Below, piece after piece: positions 1-7,903 of a stretch of 33,669 nucleotides of DNA. Positions within the stretch are counted from its first letter, which is position 1, and each line of letters opens with the position of its first letter. Position numbers and translations under genes: made by a program. The notes under the pieces are model-generated. The model saw only the letters and a program-made list of their open reading frames with translations. It did not search any database and was not told where the DNA came from. This DNA is from CALAED01 sp937891035 (lineage in GTDB: Bacteria; Actinomycetota; Actinomycetes; Streptosporangiales; Streptosporangiaceae): the NCBI GenBank assembly GCA_035642125.1, contig DASQSZ010000501.1, positions 1-33,669 of the forward strand, in the 5' to 3' direction.

Positions 1-879
1 GGTCACCCCGCCCGCCCCGGCCGCGATGACGGCCACGGCGCCCGCGGCGATGAGGACGAGCCGGCCGCGCCCGCCGCCGAAGCCGGGCCCGCCGAAACCG
101 CGCCCGGCCGTACCCGGCGGTGCCTGAGCGTTGGCCTGGTAGGCAGGCCCGATCACCGACGCCGACGCCATCGGCAGGGTGGCGGTCGAGCCACCCGCCG
201 ACCCGGAGGCTGGAGGCGGGTGGGGCGGTCTCGACCCGGACAACGGCCCCGGAGCGGGTGGTTCCGAAGGCGGGAGCTGGAAGCCGGGCGCGGGCGGTGG
301 CGCGGGCGGTGGCGCGGGTGCGGGCGCCGGGGCGGCCGGTGGCGGGTCGGCCACGGGTGGGTCGGCGTGCGGCGGCAGGATGGCGTCCGGCTGCAGCGGC
401 GGCGCCTCGGCCGTCGTGGAGTCGGCCGTCGTGGAGTCGGCCGGCCGCACCGGCGGGACGGCCGGGATGCCGTCGGGCGGCGTGTCGGAGATTCCCGCGG
501 TGGGCGGCGGAGCCGGCTGGACCGGTACCGCGCGCCGGGTGTCGGCGGGCGGGATGCCGTGGCCGGCGACCAGCGTGTCGGGTGGGGCCGGCACCCCCGG
601 CTGCCCCCCTCCTTCCGCCGGCTCCACTTGTCCCGCTGGCTCCGGTGGCTCAGGGGACGACGTGGTGCCGGCGGCGGGCGCGTCTTCCTGTTCGATGTTC
701 ACCGCCGCCCACCAAGGCGACGACGGGGCGCCCGACTCACTCGGAGCGGAGGGCGCGGGCGAGTCGTGCGGCTCGTCCCTGATGGACCCGGACAGGCCGA
801 AACTCGGCGGCGCGGGCGTCGGCGGCAAGGCCTCCGGCGGCCCGTCCTCCGACGTGAAGGACTCCTGGGGGCTGGGCAT
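1..879 (-). CDS. proline-rich single-pass membrane protein, 3' end outside window
   Basis: Reading the minus strand from the ATG at 879 gives 293 codons without a stop, so the gene runs off the left edge of the window. Residues 1 to about 270 are low-complexity and rich in Pro, Ala, Asp and Ser. They include a short DSTTA repeat encoded by a 15-bp tandem repeat at 407-443. They end in a Gly/Arg stretch (GRGFGGPGFGGGRGR) followed by a hydrophobic segment starting LVLIAAGAVAVIAAGAG at the edge, which looks like a transmembrane helix. The layout (cytoplasmic disordered tail, one helix, then presumably an outside domain) matches the next gene upstream, whose stop lies 26 bp away, so the two probably form one transcript. 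No clear Shine-Dalgarno precedes the ATG, and an in-frame GTG lies four codons upstream. The function cannot be named because the C-terminal domain is missing. Confidence 0.75.
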   Translation of the reverse strand, partial: MPSPQESFTSEDGPPEALPPTPAPPSFGLSGSIRDEPHDSPAPSAPSESGAPSSPWWAAVNIEQEDAPAAGTTSSPEPPEPAGQVEPAEGGGQPGVPAPPDTLVAGHGIPPADTRRAVPVQPAPPPTAGISDTPPDGIPAVPPVRPADSTTADSTTAEAPPLQPDAILPPHADPPVADPPPAAPAPAPAPPPAPPPAPGFQLPPSEPPAPGPLSGSRPPHPPPASGSAGGSTATLPMASASVIGPAYQANAQAPPGTAGRGFGGPGFGGGRGRLVLIAAGAVAVIAAGAGGVT

Positions 880-905
880 AAGGCAACACACTACAAAAAG
901 TGGGG

Positions 906-1892
906 CTAGCTTCCGTACGGCTTACCAGCGATTCCGCGGTACTGAAGGGCGAACAACAACTTGCTGCCGTAGATCACGTTCGGCTCGAACACGGCCGCGG
1001 CCTTGCGATGGTTCGTGGGGATCGTCTTGCCGTTCGGCGCCTGAATCCAGCTGAGCACCACGTAGTGGCCACGCGACTCGGCCGAGGCATAGGCGATGCC
1101 GTTCCCCAGATTCCTCGTCGTCCCACGGCCCGGCAGCGGTTTCAGATAGGTGTCCTTGACCGTATTCGCCACCTTCGCCGTGATCGCCGCCGCACGCGCC
1201 GTCCTCAGGTTGGCGATGCCGACGGTGCCCACGAGTTTGCCGTCCGCTCGCGCGAACGAGGCACGAAGCACCTGGTTGCACCCTCCTGCGCGCAGCGCGG
1301 CCACCAGCTTGGTGCCGTGTGCGGTGCGGCCGCAGGCACGGGTGGCCTGCCAGGTGGTCATCACATAACGGACGCCGTTAACCGTGAACGCCTTCCGGTT
1401 GAAAACCTCACGGAGCGTAAGGGGCCGCGGGTCGGTCGAACGAGACTTGAGCATGGCCCCGAGCGGCCCCGTCGGCAGCACGCTCCCGCTGGGGGACGGC
1501 CGCGCGCCCGCCTGCGAGGGCGCCGCGCCCGTCGCGCCGGTGTGCGTCGACTCGCCATCTCCGCCACCGCCGCTGACGAGTTTGGACAGCCCGACGCCGG
1601 CGGCCGCGAGAACGACGAGGGCCACCGCGCCGCCGCCGAACAGGAGCGGAAGGCTGTGGCGCCGCGGCGGCGGCATCCCCCGCCGGCCCGGCTGCGGCAT
1701 GTCGGCGTTGGGCTGGTCCGCCTGGTGGCGCGGGTCGGCGTCGTAGACGACGTCGTATTTGTGCGGCGACGGCGAGTCGGCCGGACCGCGCAGGTCGGTC
1801 GATCCGGCGGATCCGGCGGCGCCGTAGGCGTTCGTCTCGTACGACTCCGCCTGCCGCCCACCGGACTGACCATGATCACCTGGGTAACCCAT
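906..1892 (-). CDS. membrane-anchored protein with extracytoplasmic domain, unknown function
   Basis: This is a 328-residue protein. Residues 1-78 are polar and disordered (Gly, Ser, Pro, Asp rich). A single transmembrane helix follows at about 81-101 (LPLLFGGGAVALVVLAAAGV), then a Gly/Ser/Pro linker, then a folded domain from about 158 to the end. That domain starts around REVFNRKAFTVNGVRYVMTT and has two cysteines in CGRT and GGCNQVLR contexts that could form a disulfide outside the cell. Similar membrane-anchored proteins without known function are common in actinomycetes. The ATG at 1892 has no good ribosome site. An in-frame ATG at 1904 (MVIT) is preceded by GAAAG and is a possible alternative. 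It is the likely upstream partner of the proline-rich gene ending at the window edge. Confidence 0.75.
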   Translation of the reverse strand: MGYPGDHGQSGGRQAESYETNAYGAAGSAGSTDLRGPADSPSPHKYDVVYDADPRHQADQPNADMPQPGRRGMPPPRRHSLPLLFGGGAVALVVLAAAGVGLSKLVSGGGGDGESTHTGATGAAPSQAGARPSPSGSVLPTGPLGAMLKSRSTDPRPLTLREVFNRKAFTVNGVRYVMTTWQATRACGRTAHGTKLVAALRAGGCNQVLRASFARADGKLVGTVGIANLRTARAAAITAKVANTVKDTYLKPLPGRGTTRNLGNGIAYASAESRGHYVVLSWIQAPNGKTIPTNHRKAAAVFEPNVIYGSKLLFALQYRGIAGKPYGS

Positions 1893-2043
1893 AGTGATGA
1901 CCATATCTTTCGATTTCCCGAAATACGGACATATCGTGGATCGGCATACGTGCCCCACCATGACACATGCCGACGCGGCGTACGGCCGGATCGCGGGTGC
2001 CCGCACGACGAACGGCGATTCCCGAGGCGGCGCGGCGGCCTGA

Positions 2044-2706
2044 TCAGGGCCAGCCGAAGTCCTGAGTCCACCATGGGCCGCCGGGACCGTGGTAGACCCC
2101 GACGCCGATCGTGCGCAGGCCGCAGTTGAGGATGTTGGCGCGGTGGCCGGGGCTGTCCATCCAGCCCTCCATGACCTCGGCCGCGGTCTGGTAGCCGCGC
2201 GCGATGTTCTCGGCGCCCGGATGCGGGTAGCCGGCCGCCTCGATCCGGTCGGCGAACGTGTCGCCGTCTTGTGAGGTGTGGCTGAAGTAGTCGTGCAGGC
2301 CCATGTCGGTGGAGTGCCGCCGCGCCGCGGTCCGCAGGCGCGGATCGAACCGCAGCGGCGCACACCTGGCCTTGGCGCGGGCCTGGTTGGTCAGCTCGAT
2401 CACCGCTTCCTCCGCGCTCGTCGCCGTGGCGGCGGAGGTGGCCGTCGCGGGGGGCGCCGACGAGCGCGCCGTGATGATCTGCCTGGGGGCCTCCGTCTTG
2501 CCTTGTACGGGCTTGAGCGGAGGAACGGACTCATGAGTGGTCGGAGCGGTTGCGGGGTGCGGGGCCGGTGCGTCGCGGCCCTCGTCCGGCCCGGGCCGCG
2601 GCGAGAGTTGGATGGAGATGCTTCCGGTCGGCGCCGCGCGCAGCACCCGGTCGGCCGCGAACCCGGCGCTCATCGCGAGCGCGCCCAAGGCGACGGCGGC
2701 GAACAC
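2044..2706 (-). CDS. secreted CAP/SCP-domain protein
   Basis: CAP (cysteine-rich secretory, antigen 5, PR-1) superfamily domain at residues about 103-218 of 220. Visible hallmarks are TNQARAKARCAPLRFDPRL, ARRHSTDM, a DYFSHTSQDGDTF stretch, AENIARGY, GWMDSPGHRANIL and the C-terminal WWTQDFG. Cys115 and Cys195 probably form a disulfide. A hydrophobic export segment (VALGALAMSAGFAA) leads into a Pro/Thr/Ala-rich linker. Bacterial CAP proteins of this type are exported; their substrates are mostly unknown. The GTG at 2706 has no ribosome site and leaves the export signal without a charged n-region. A CTG 13 codons upstream (2745) has GGAGG five bases before it and adds SRTRRNGRAAR, so the true start may be 2745. 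The annotated coordinates use the conventional GTG. Confidence 0.85.
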   Translation of the reverse strand: MFAAVALGALAMSAGFAADRVLRAAPTGSISIQLSPRPGPDEGRDAPAPHPATAPTTHESVPPLKPVQGKTEAPRQIITARSSAPPATATSAATATSAEEAVIELTNQARAKARCAPLRFDPRLRTAARRHSTDMGLHDYFSHTSQDGDTFADRIEAAGYPHPGAENIARGYQTAAEVMEGWMDSPGHRANILNCGLRTIGVGVYHGPGGPWWTQDFGWP

Positions 2707-2745
2707 TGTGCGCGCCGCACGACCATTGCGGCGGGTCCTGCTCAG

Positions 2746-3159
2746 GGCGGCCTCCGGAGAGCGGGGGAGCCGTTCACCAGCGTCGCGCCGACCGTTCGCC
2801 GGCCCGGTTTACCATCCCCGTGGACGCCGCGGGCGGGCCGTTCGATCGGCGGGCGACTGTGAACAAGCCGGGGGTACGGCGTTGTACCTTAATCCATTAC
2901 AGCCGGGCAAGTCAGGCGATCTGCCAGGACGGCTGGGTCACTGCCTGACGTGGTGCATAATTGAAGGGTTGGAAGCGGACCCTAGACGACCCGCTTTGAC
3001 CCGTGCCCACGCGGCTGGGTATTCTGCCAGTTCGTTGTTTGAGTTGGTGTGCCTGCTTGGGTGCGGGCGCCCCGCCCGCCGGGCCACCGGGCCGGCGTCG
3101 TCCGGTCTCTGTGATCGGGCAGTCCGCTCAGAAGTCGACAGGAACGAAGGCTTACGACT
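2746..3159. other. intergenic region with rplM promoter and leader
   Basis: The stretch separates the divergent CAP-protein gene (minus) and rplM (plus). On the plus strand TTGACC at 2996-3001 and TATTCT at 3020-3025, 18 bp apart, form a good sigma-70-type promoter. Transcription would begin near 3032 and leave a leader of roughly 128 nt before the L13 GTG. The leader contains a GC-rich block around 3059-3100 able to fold (CGGGCG...CGCCCG). No protein-coding or RNA gene was recognised. Nothing distinctive was seen in 2756-2990 on the minus strand beyond the GGAGG at 2751-2755 that precedes the CTG codon at 2745. Confidence 0.5.
2996..3025 (+). promoter_or_regulatory. promoter of rplM-rpsI
   Basis: TTGACC, an 18-bp spacer and TATTCT stand upstream of the L13 gene on the same strand. 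Both boxes are close to the housekeeping consensus and no other gene lies between. The long leader that follows is where autogenous ribosomal-protein control would act, but no known L13 leader fold could be assigned by eye. Confidence 0.6.
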
Positions 3160-3609
3160 GTGCGCACGTACACCCCTAAGCCCGCTGATGTGCAGCGTCA
3201 GTGGTACGTCATCGACGCGACCGATGTCGTGCTTGGTCGGCTGGCCAGCCAGGTCGCGGCCCTGCTTCGGGGTAAGCACAAGCCGATCTTCGCCCCGCAC
3301 CTCGACACCGGCGATTTCGTGATCATCGTGAACGCCGAGAAGGTGGCGCTGTCGGGCAAGAAGCTCGAGCAAAAGCGGGCCTACCGTCACTCGGGCTACC
3401 CCGGGGGCCTCCGCTCGATCTCGTACGCGGACTTCATGCGCAAGCACCCCGAGCGCGCGGTCGAAAAGGCGATCAAGGGCATGCTCCCGAAGAACAGGCT
3501 CGGCCGGCAGATGTTCGGCAAGCTGAAGGTCTACGCCGGCCCCGAGCACCCGCACCAGGCCCAAAAGCCGGTGCCCTACGAGATCACCCAGATCGCCCAG
3601 CAGTCTTAA
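3160..3609 (+). CDS. rplM: 50S ribosomal protein L13
   Basis: The protein has 149 residues, close to the usual L13 length of 140-150. It carries the family signatures WYVIDATDVVLGRLASQVA near the N-terminus, GDFVIIVNAEKVALSGKK, the basic YRHSGYPGGL loop, and MLPKNRLGRQMFGKLKVY. L13 binds 23S rRNA early in large-subunit assembly. The start is a GTG with GAAGG about 10 bases upstream. It is the first gene of the rplM-rpsI pair, with rpsI beginning 90 bp downstream, the standard bacterial arrangement. Expression is probably driven by the promoter at 2996-3025. Confidence 0.97.
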   Translation: MRTYTPKPADVQRQWYVIDATDVVLGRLASQVAALLRGKHKPIFAPHLDTGDFVIIVNAEKVALSGKKLEQKRAYRHSGYPGGLRSISYADFMRKHPERAVEKAIKGMLPKNRLGRQMFGKLKVYAGPEHPHQAQKPVPYEITQIAQQS

Positions 3610-3699
3610 CGCACGACAGCCTTACGCAGCACGGGCCGCCGGGGCGCCGACGATCGGATCGTCCCCGCCGGCCCCGGCGAGGAGAAACCGAGGAGAGCA

Positions 3700-4221
3700 G
3701 TGGCCGAGCCCACCGGCGTCGAGGAGCCCACTGAGGGCGCCGAGTACGACCCGTACGCCGACGACGTTCCGTCGGAGTACACCACCGAGACCCCAGAGGT
3801 GGCCGAGGAACAATTCGGCCAGCAGGCGGTCGCGACCGGTCCGGCCGCCGGCACCGGCCGCCGCAAGCAGGCCATCGCGCGCGTCCGCATCGTCCCTGGC
3901 TCCGGCCAGTGGAAGATCAACGGCCGTACGCTCGAGCAGTACTTCCCCAACAAGGTGCACCAGCAGATCGTGAACGAGCCGTTCGTGATGCTGAGCACCG
4001 AGGGCCAGTTCGACGTCATCGCCCGCGTGGGCGGCGGCGGCGTCACCGGCCAGGCGGGTGCTCTGCGTCTCGGCATCGCGCGCGCCCTGCAGGCCGTCGA
4101 CATCGACTACCGTCCGGCGTTGAAGCGCGCCGGGTTCCTCACCCGCGACGCGCGCGTCAAGGAGCGGAAGAAGTACGGTCTCAAGAAGGCCCGCAAGGCT
4201 CCGCAGTACAGCAAGCGCTGA
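3700..4221 (+). CDS. rpsI: 30S ribosomal protein S9
   Basis: The protein has 173 residues. The conserved S9 body begins near residue 52 (GTGRRKQAIARVRIVPGSG) and contains FVMLSTEGQFDVIARVGGGG, TGQAGALRLGIARAL, FLTRDARVKERKKYGLKKAR and the basic C-terminus ending QYSKR, which reaches the ribosomal P site. Residues 1-45 form an acidic, Glu/Asp-rich extension absent from E. coli S9 but usual in actinobacteria. The GTG start has GAGGAG at ideal spacing. It is co-transcribed with rplM. Confidence 0.97.
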   Translation: MAEPTGVEEPTEGAEYDPYADDVPSEYTTETPEVAEEQFGQQAVATGPAAGTGRRKQAIARVRIVPGSGQWKINGRTLEQYFPNKVHQQIVNEPFVMLSTEGQFDVIARVGGGGVTGQAGALRLGIARALQAVDIDYRPALKRAGFLTRDARVKERKKYGLKKARKAPQYSKR

Positions 4222-4407
4222 CCATCGGGCCCGGGCCGCGATCACGTGGATCATCGCGATCATCCGGTCACCGGGCTCGTCGATGGTGCTGGGATCTTCG
4301 TCGTCCGCCCGGCAGGGCGGATGGCCCGGCCCGGCCCGCCGGTGCGGATCGCCTCGTGGTGCGCCGCGACCCTACGGATAAGCTGCTGCCTTCTGGGGGT
4401 GACATCG

Positions 4408-5763
4408 TTGGGGCGTCTCTTCGGCACAGACGGCGTACGTGGCGTGGCCAACCGTGATCTGACCGCACCGCTCGCGCTCGGCCTGTCCGTGGCGGCCGCG
4501 CGCGTGCTCGGCGAAGTAGGAGCTTTCTCCGACAGCGTCGCCGGTCGCGGCCGGCCGATGGCCGTGGTCGGCCGCGACCCGCGCGCCTCCGGAGAGTTTC
4601 TCGAGGCCGCCGTGGTCGCCGGGCTGGCCAGCGCCGGCGTCGACGTGCTCAGGCTCGGGGTGGTGCCAACGCCCGCCGTCGCGTTCTTGACGCGCTCGCT
4701 GGGCGCCGACCTCGGCGTCATGCTGTCCGCGTCGCACAATCCCGCGCCGGACAATGGCATCAAGTTCTTCGACCGCAGCGGCTACAAGCTGCCCGATGAG
4801 ATCGAAGACAGCATCGAGGCCCACCTCGGCACCGCCTGGGACCCGCCACAGGGCGCGCATGTCGGACGGGTCAGTGACGCCTACGACGAGGCCGAGCGGT
4901 ATATCGCCCATCTGTTGTCCACCGCGCCGGCGCCGCTGGATGGGCTGCGCGTGGTCGTCGACTGCGCCAACGGAGCCGCGTCGGCGGTGGCGCCGGAGAC
5001 ACTGCGCCGCGCCGGCGCCGAGGTCTCAACGATCGGCGCCGCCCCGGACGGGCTGAACATCAACGACGGCTGCGGCTCGACCCATCTGGAGGCGCTGCGG
5101 GAGACCGTCGTCGCGCGGGCCGCCGACGTCGGCATCGCCCACGACGGCGACGCCGACCGCTGCCTGGCCGTGACCGCCGCCGGCGAGGTCGTCGACGGCG
5201 ACCAGATCATGGCGGTGCTGGCGCTGGAGCTGCGCGAGGCCGGCCGGCTTCCTGGCGACACCATGGTCGCCACGGTCATGTCCAACCTGGGTTTCCGGCT
5301 GGCCATGCGCGAGGCCGGCATCAACGTCGTCGAGACCGCGGTGGGCGACCGCTACGTGCTCGAGGCCATGAAGGCGGGCGGTTACGTCTTCGGCGGCGAG
5401 CAGTCCGGCCACGTCATCCTGCTCGATCACGCCACCACCGGCGACGGCGTCCTCACGGCCCTGCACCTGCTCGCCACGATGGCGCGCCGCGAAAGCCCGC
5501 TGCACGAGCTGGTCAAAGTGATGACCCGGCTGCCGCAGGTGCTGATCAACGTACGCGGGGTCGACAAGATCAGGGTCGGCGACTCGCCCGAGCTGGCCGC
5601 GGCGATCGAGGTGGCCCAGGCCGAGCTGGGCCAGACGGGCCGGGTGCTGATCCGGCCCAGCGGGACCGAGCCCATGGTCCGGGTCATGGTCGAGGCCGCC
5701 GGCGCGGACCAGGCCAAGGCCGTCGCCGAACGGCTCGCCGAGGTCGTCAAGAACGTCCTTTGA
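4408..5763 (+). CDS. glmM: phosphoglucosamine mutase
   Basis: GlmM converts glucosamine-6-phosphate to glucosamine-1-phosphate, the step before UDP-GlcNAc and peptidoglycan synthesis. The protein is 451 residues, normal for the family. Visible motifs are the N-terminal GRLFGTDGVRGVAN, the active phosphoserine loop GVMLSASHNPAPDNGIKFF, the metal-binding loop AHDGDADRC, the sugar-binding GGEQSGHVI and the phosphate-binding RPSGTEPMVRVM. The chosen start is a TTG at 4408 with GGGGGTG about six bases upstream, giving the usual MGRLFGTDG N-terminus. A GTG at 4399 in frame is the alternative. GlmS, the preceding enzyme, lies 8 kb away in the same orientation. Confidence 0.95.
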   Translation: MGRLFGTDGVRGVANRDLTAPLALGLSVAAARVLGEVGAFSDSVAGRGRPMAVVGRDPRASGEFLEAAVVAGLASAGVDVLRLGVVPTPAVAFLTRSLGADLGVMLSASHNPAPDNGIKFFDRSGYKLPDEIEDSIEAHLGTAWDPPQGAHVGRVSDAYDEAERYIAHLLSTAPAPLDGLRVVVDCANGAASAVAPETLRRAGAEVSTIGAAPDGLNINDGCGSTHLEALRETVVARAADVGIAHDGDADRCLAVTAAGEVVDGDQIMAVLALELREAGRLPGDTMVATVMSNLGFRLAMREAGINVVETAVGDRYVLEAMKAGGYVFGGEQSGHVILLDHATTGDGVLTALHLLATMARRESPLHELVKVMTRLPQVLINVRGVDKIRVGDSPELAAAIEVAQAELGQTGRVLIRPSGTEPMVRVMVEAAGADQAKAVAERLAEVVKNVL

Positions 5764-5811
5764 CCTCCCGGCGACCGGTTGACCGCGCCGCCCCGCCGCT
5801 GGCGGCACCAT

Positions 5812-5848
5812 GACGGCCGATCACGTGGCCACACCGCGCTCGGCCGTC
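5812..5848. terminator. bidirectional hairpin between convergent genes
   Basis: A perfect 9-bp inverted repeat, GACGGCCGA (5812-5820) and TCGGCCGTC (5840-5848), with a 19-nt loop lies between the stop of glmM (plus) and the stop of the membrane-protein gene (minus). There is no U-tract, as is common in actinomycetes. Its position between two converging transcripts suits a two-way terminator. Confidence 0.5.
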
Positions 5849-5891
5849 TCCCCCCGCCGGCCGCGTCCCCGATCTGTCGGGACACAGACGC

Positions 5892-7715
5892 CTAAGGCGA
5901 GATCATCGAGCGGTCGCCGTCGGGCTCGGCGACCACCACCGCCACGACGGGCCGCCGGCCGACGTCCGAATCCGCGAGGGCCGGCACGATGAGCGACCTG
6001 TCGTCGCCACGGGGCTCGTGCCGGCCGAGTTCGCCCACCACGTAAAAGCGAGGAACGTCGGTGGCGGCGGCCACCACCAGATACCAACGGTCGGACCGGG
6101 ATGGCCGCCACCAGACCGCGGCGGCCATCTCGCTGGCCCACAGCACATGGTCGCCGTTGGTGTCGCCGTGGCCGATGACCTCGCCCTCGTCGTCGATGAG
6201 CAGGGCCTGGTCGCTTTGGTCGGCGGTGCCGCCGGCACGTTCCACCGTGAAGATCCGCGCCGTGCCGCCCCGCTCGGGCAGGCGGCCCTGCCAGAGCTGA
6301 CCGACCCGCAGATCGGCCGATTCCTGCAGCGCCGTGCCGCCCGAGCAGGCGAGCGCCCGCACCGCGTCCCAGTGGGACCGGCTGTCGAGCGCGGTCTTGT
6401 CGTACCTGGTCCGGCCCGGCACCCGAAACGTGATGCCCGGGGTCGCCGACGCCGAGACGTGGCTGGCCAGCATGGTGATCGTCGCGGGCGGGCCCGGCGC
6501 CCGCGGGGTGCGATCGGCCGCCTGAAAGGCCACGTAGAACTGGCACCGTACGTCGAACCACGACCACGGCAGCGGGTCGCTGACTCCGTTGTGGACCGGG
6601 AGCGACCGCCATTCGGGTCGCGGCCTATCGAGCGGCGAGACCCGCAGGTCCGTTCGCCACGGCGGCACGAGATACCGGTTGCTGAGCGCGTCGATGAGGA
6701 TCAGGTCGGCCGACCCGATGCCCAGCTCGCGGACCGACTCCACACCGCGCGACAGCGGCCGCTCCACGTACTGGGCGATGAGCGGGGAGCTCCGCACGCC
6801 GGGACTGTCCCGCATGATCACGGTGGTGGCGTCGCCGATTTCGCCCGCGTACAGCACGAACAGGCGGCCCATGGGAGGCGTCCGGGCGTTGCGCAGCCAG
6901 CTGTCGCGGGCTCGGCGGATCAGCTCGCGGTCCGAGGTGCGGCCGCCCTGTGTCGGCCAGACCATCACGTCCGGGGAGTGCTGCCGCCGCCACAGGTCCG
7001 CGCCGATCACGATGGGGTCGCCCGGTTGTTGTGTCTGTCGCCACACCGAGTACCCGCCGGCGCCGACCGCGACGAGCACCGCCAGCGCCGCCAGGGCGAA
7101 CAGGCGCCACCGCCGCCCCCGGAGGGGAGCCGGCCGCAGTCGGATCACGGTGGGGTCGAACGCGCGCAGCTCGGCGCTTTGCTCGGCGGCGGACAGCCCG
7201 GTCGCGGCGTCGACGCGGGCCAGCGTCCGCGCCACGTCCGTCGCGGTCACCATGAGGCAGTGGTCGAGCTCGCCGCCGATGTCGCCGGGAGCGAGCCCTT
7301 CGACGCGGACAAGCACGTAGACCAGCCGCTCGTGCCGCGACAGCCGCCGCAGTGCCGCCCGCGTCGGCCCGGTTTGTTCATCCCGCCGGTCTTGGCCCGC
7401 CGCGGCCGCGTCCCCCTCCGGCCCCGGCCCCGGGGCGCGCCGTAGCCATGCTCGTCCAAGCGGGCCCCGGTAGCGCAGCCGCGACGGCGCCGGTGAATCG
7501 GCGACGAGCCGGCCGGCCAGCCTGCGTCGCAGCTCAGGATAGGTCTGGCCGCTGCTCGGCTTCGCCAGGGCCCGCCCCGCGGCGCGCTGGACCGCGGTGC
7601 GTGCCGCGGCGAGCAGGCCGCCCGGGCGCGCAGTGCCGTCGTCGAGGACCAGGCAGGCGATCCTGGTGAGGTCGGTGTACCACCGCTCCCGCACCATTTC
7701 GACCGCCACCCGCAC
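5892..7715 (-). CDS. single-pass membrane protein with sigma-region-4-like N-terminal domain
   Basis: The protein has 607 residues and starts at a GTG with a perfect GGAGG five bases upstream. Residues 1-200 are cytoplasmic by composition. Residues about 118-170 (LRRLSRHERLVYVLVRVEG, then LAPGDIGGEL) resemble the helix-turn-helix of sigma-70 region 4, although no region 2 is present. One transmembrane helix lies at about 203-225 (RLFALAALAVLVAVGAGGY). The remaining 380 residues would be outside the cell and match no family I recognise. Its stop codon converges on glmM. The upstream ABC cluster is on the same strand but 188 bp away, so it may be separately transcribed. A role as a membrane-tethered regulator or sensor is inference only. 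The HTH resemblance is by eye and moderate. Confidence 0.75.
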   Translation of the reverse strand: MRVAVEMVRERWYTDLTRIACLVLDDGTARPGGLLAAARTAVQRAAGRALAKPSSGQTYPELRRRLAGRLVADSPAPSRLRYRGPLGRAWLRRAPGPGPEGDAAAAGQDRRDEQTGPTRAALRRLSRHERLVYVLVRVEGLAPGDIGGELDHCLMVTATDVARTLARVDAATGLSAAEQSAELRAFDPTVIRLRPAPLRGRRWRLFALAALAVLVAVGAGGYSVWRQTQQPGDPIVIGADLWRRQHSPDVMVWPTQGGRTSDRELIRRARDSWLRNARTPPMGRLFVLYAGEIGDATTVIMRDSPGVRSSPLIAQYVERPLSRGVESVRELGIGSADLILIDALSNRYLVPPWRTDLRVSPLDRPRPEWRSLPVHNGVSDPLPWSWFDVRCQFYVAFQAADRTPRAPGPPATITMLASHVSASATPGITFRVPGRTRYDKTALDSRSHWDAVRALACSGGTALQESADLRVGQLWQGRLPERGGTARIFTVERAGGTADQSDQALLIDDEGEVIGHGDTNGDHVLWASEMAAAVWWRPSRSDRWYLVVAAATDVPRFYVVGELGRHEPRGDDRSLIVPALADSDVGRRPVVAVVVAEPDGDRSMISP

Positions 7716-7903
7716 GGGGACCTCCTGCGCGCATCCTTGTGGCCCCGTAGACGGAGTCCGCTACCGAACGGCGCTCGGGCATGGCCCCCATCCACGCGGC
7801 GACAGGCTCTGACCTCCAGTATGCGCCGATCACGTCCCGGCGTGGTCGCAAGCGGCGAGCGCTGCTGTCTGCGCTGGTCAGCCGAATGCGCGGCGGCGGG
7901 CGC

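Noticed and set aside
120..909. Several long plus-strand open frames in the first kilobase
   Set aside because: They lie opposite the open minus-strand frame 1-879, whose Pro-rich tail plus transmembrane helix is the coherent reading; GC-rich DNA opens antisense frames easily.
2938..3564. Minus-strand frame opposite rplM
   Set aside because: It lies over the unmistakable L13 coding sequence and promoter and has no ribosome site or domain.
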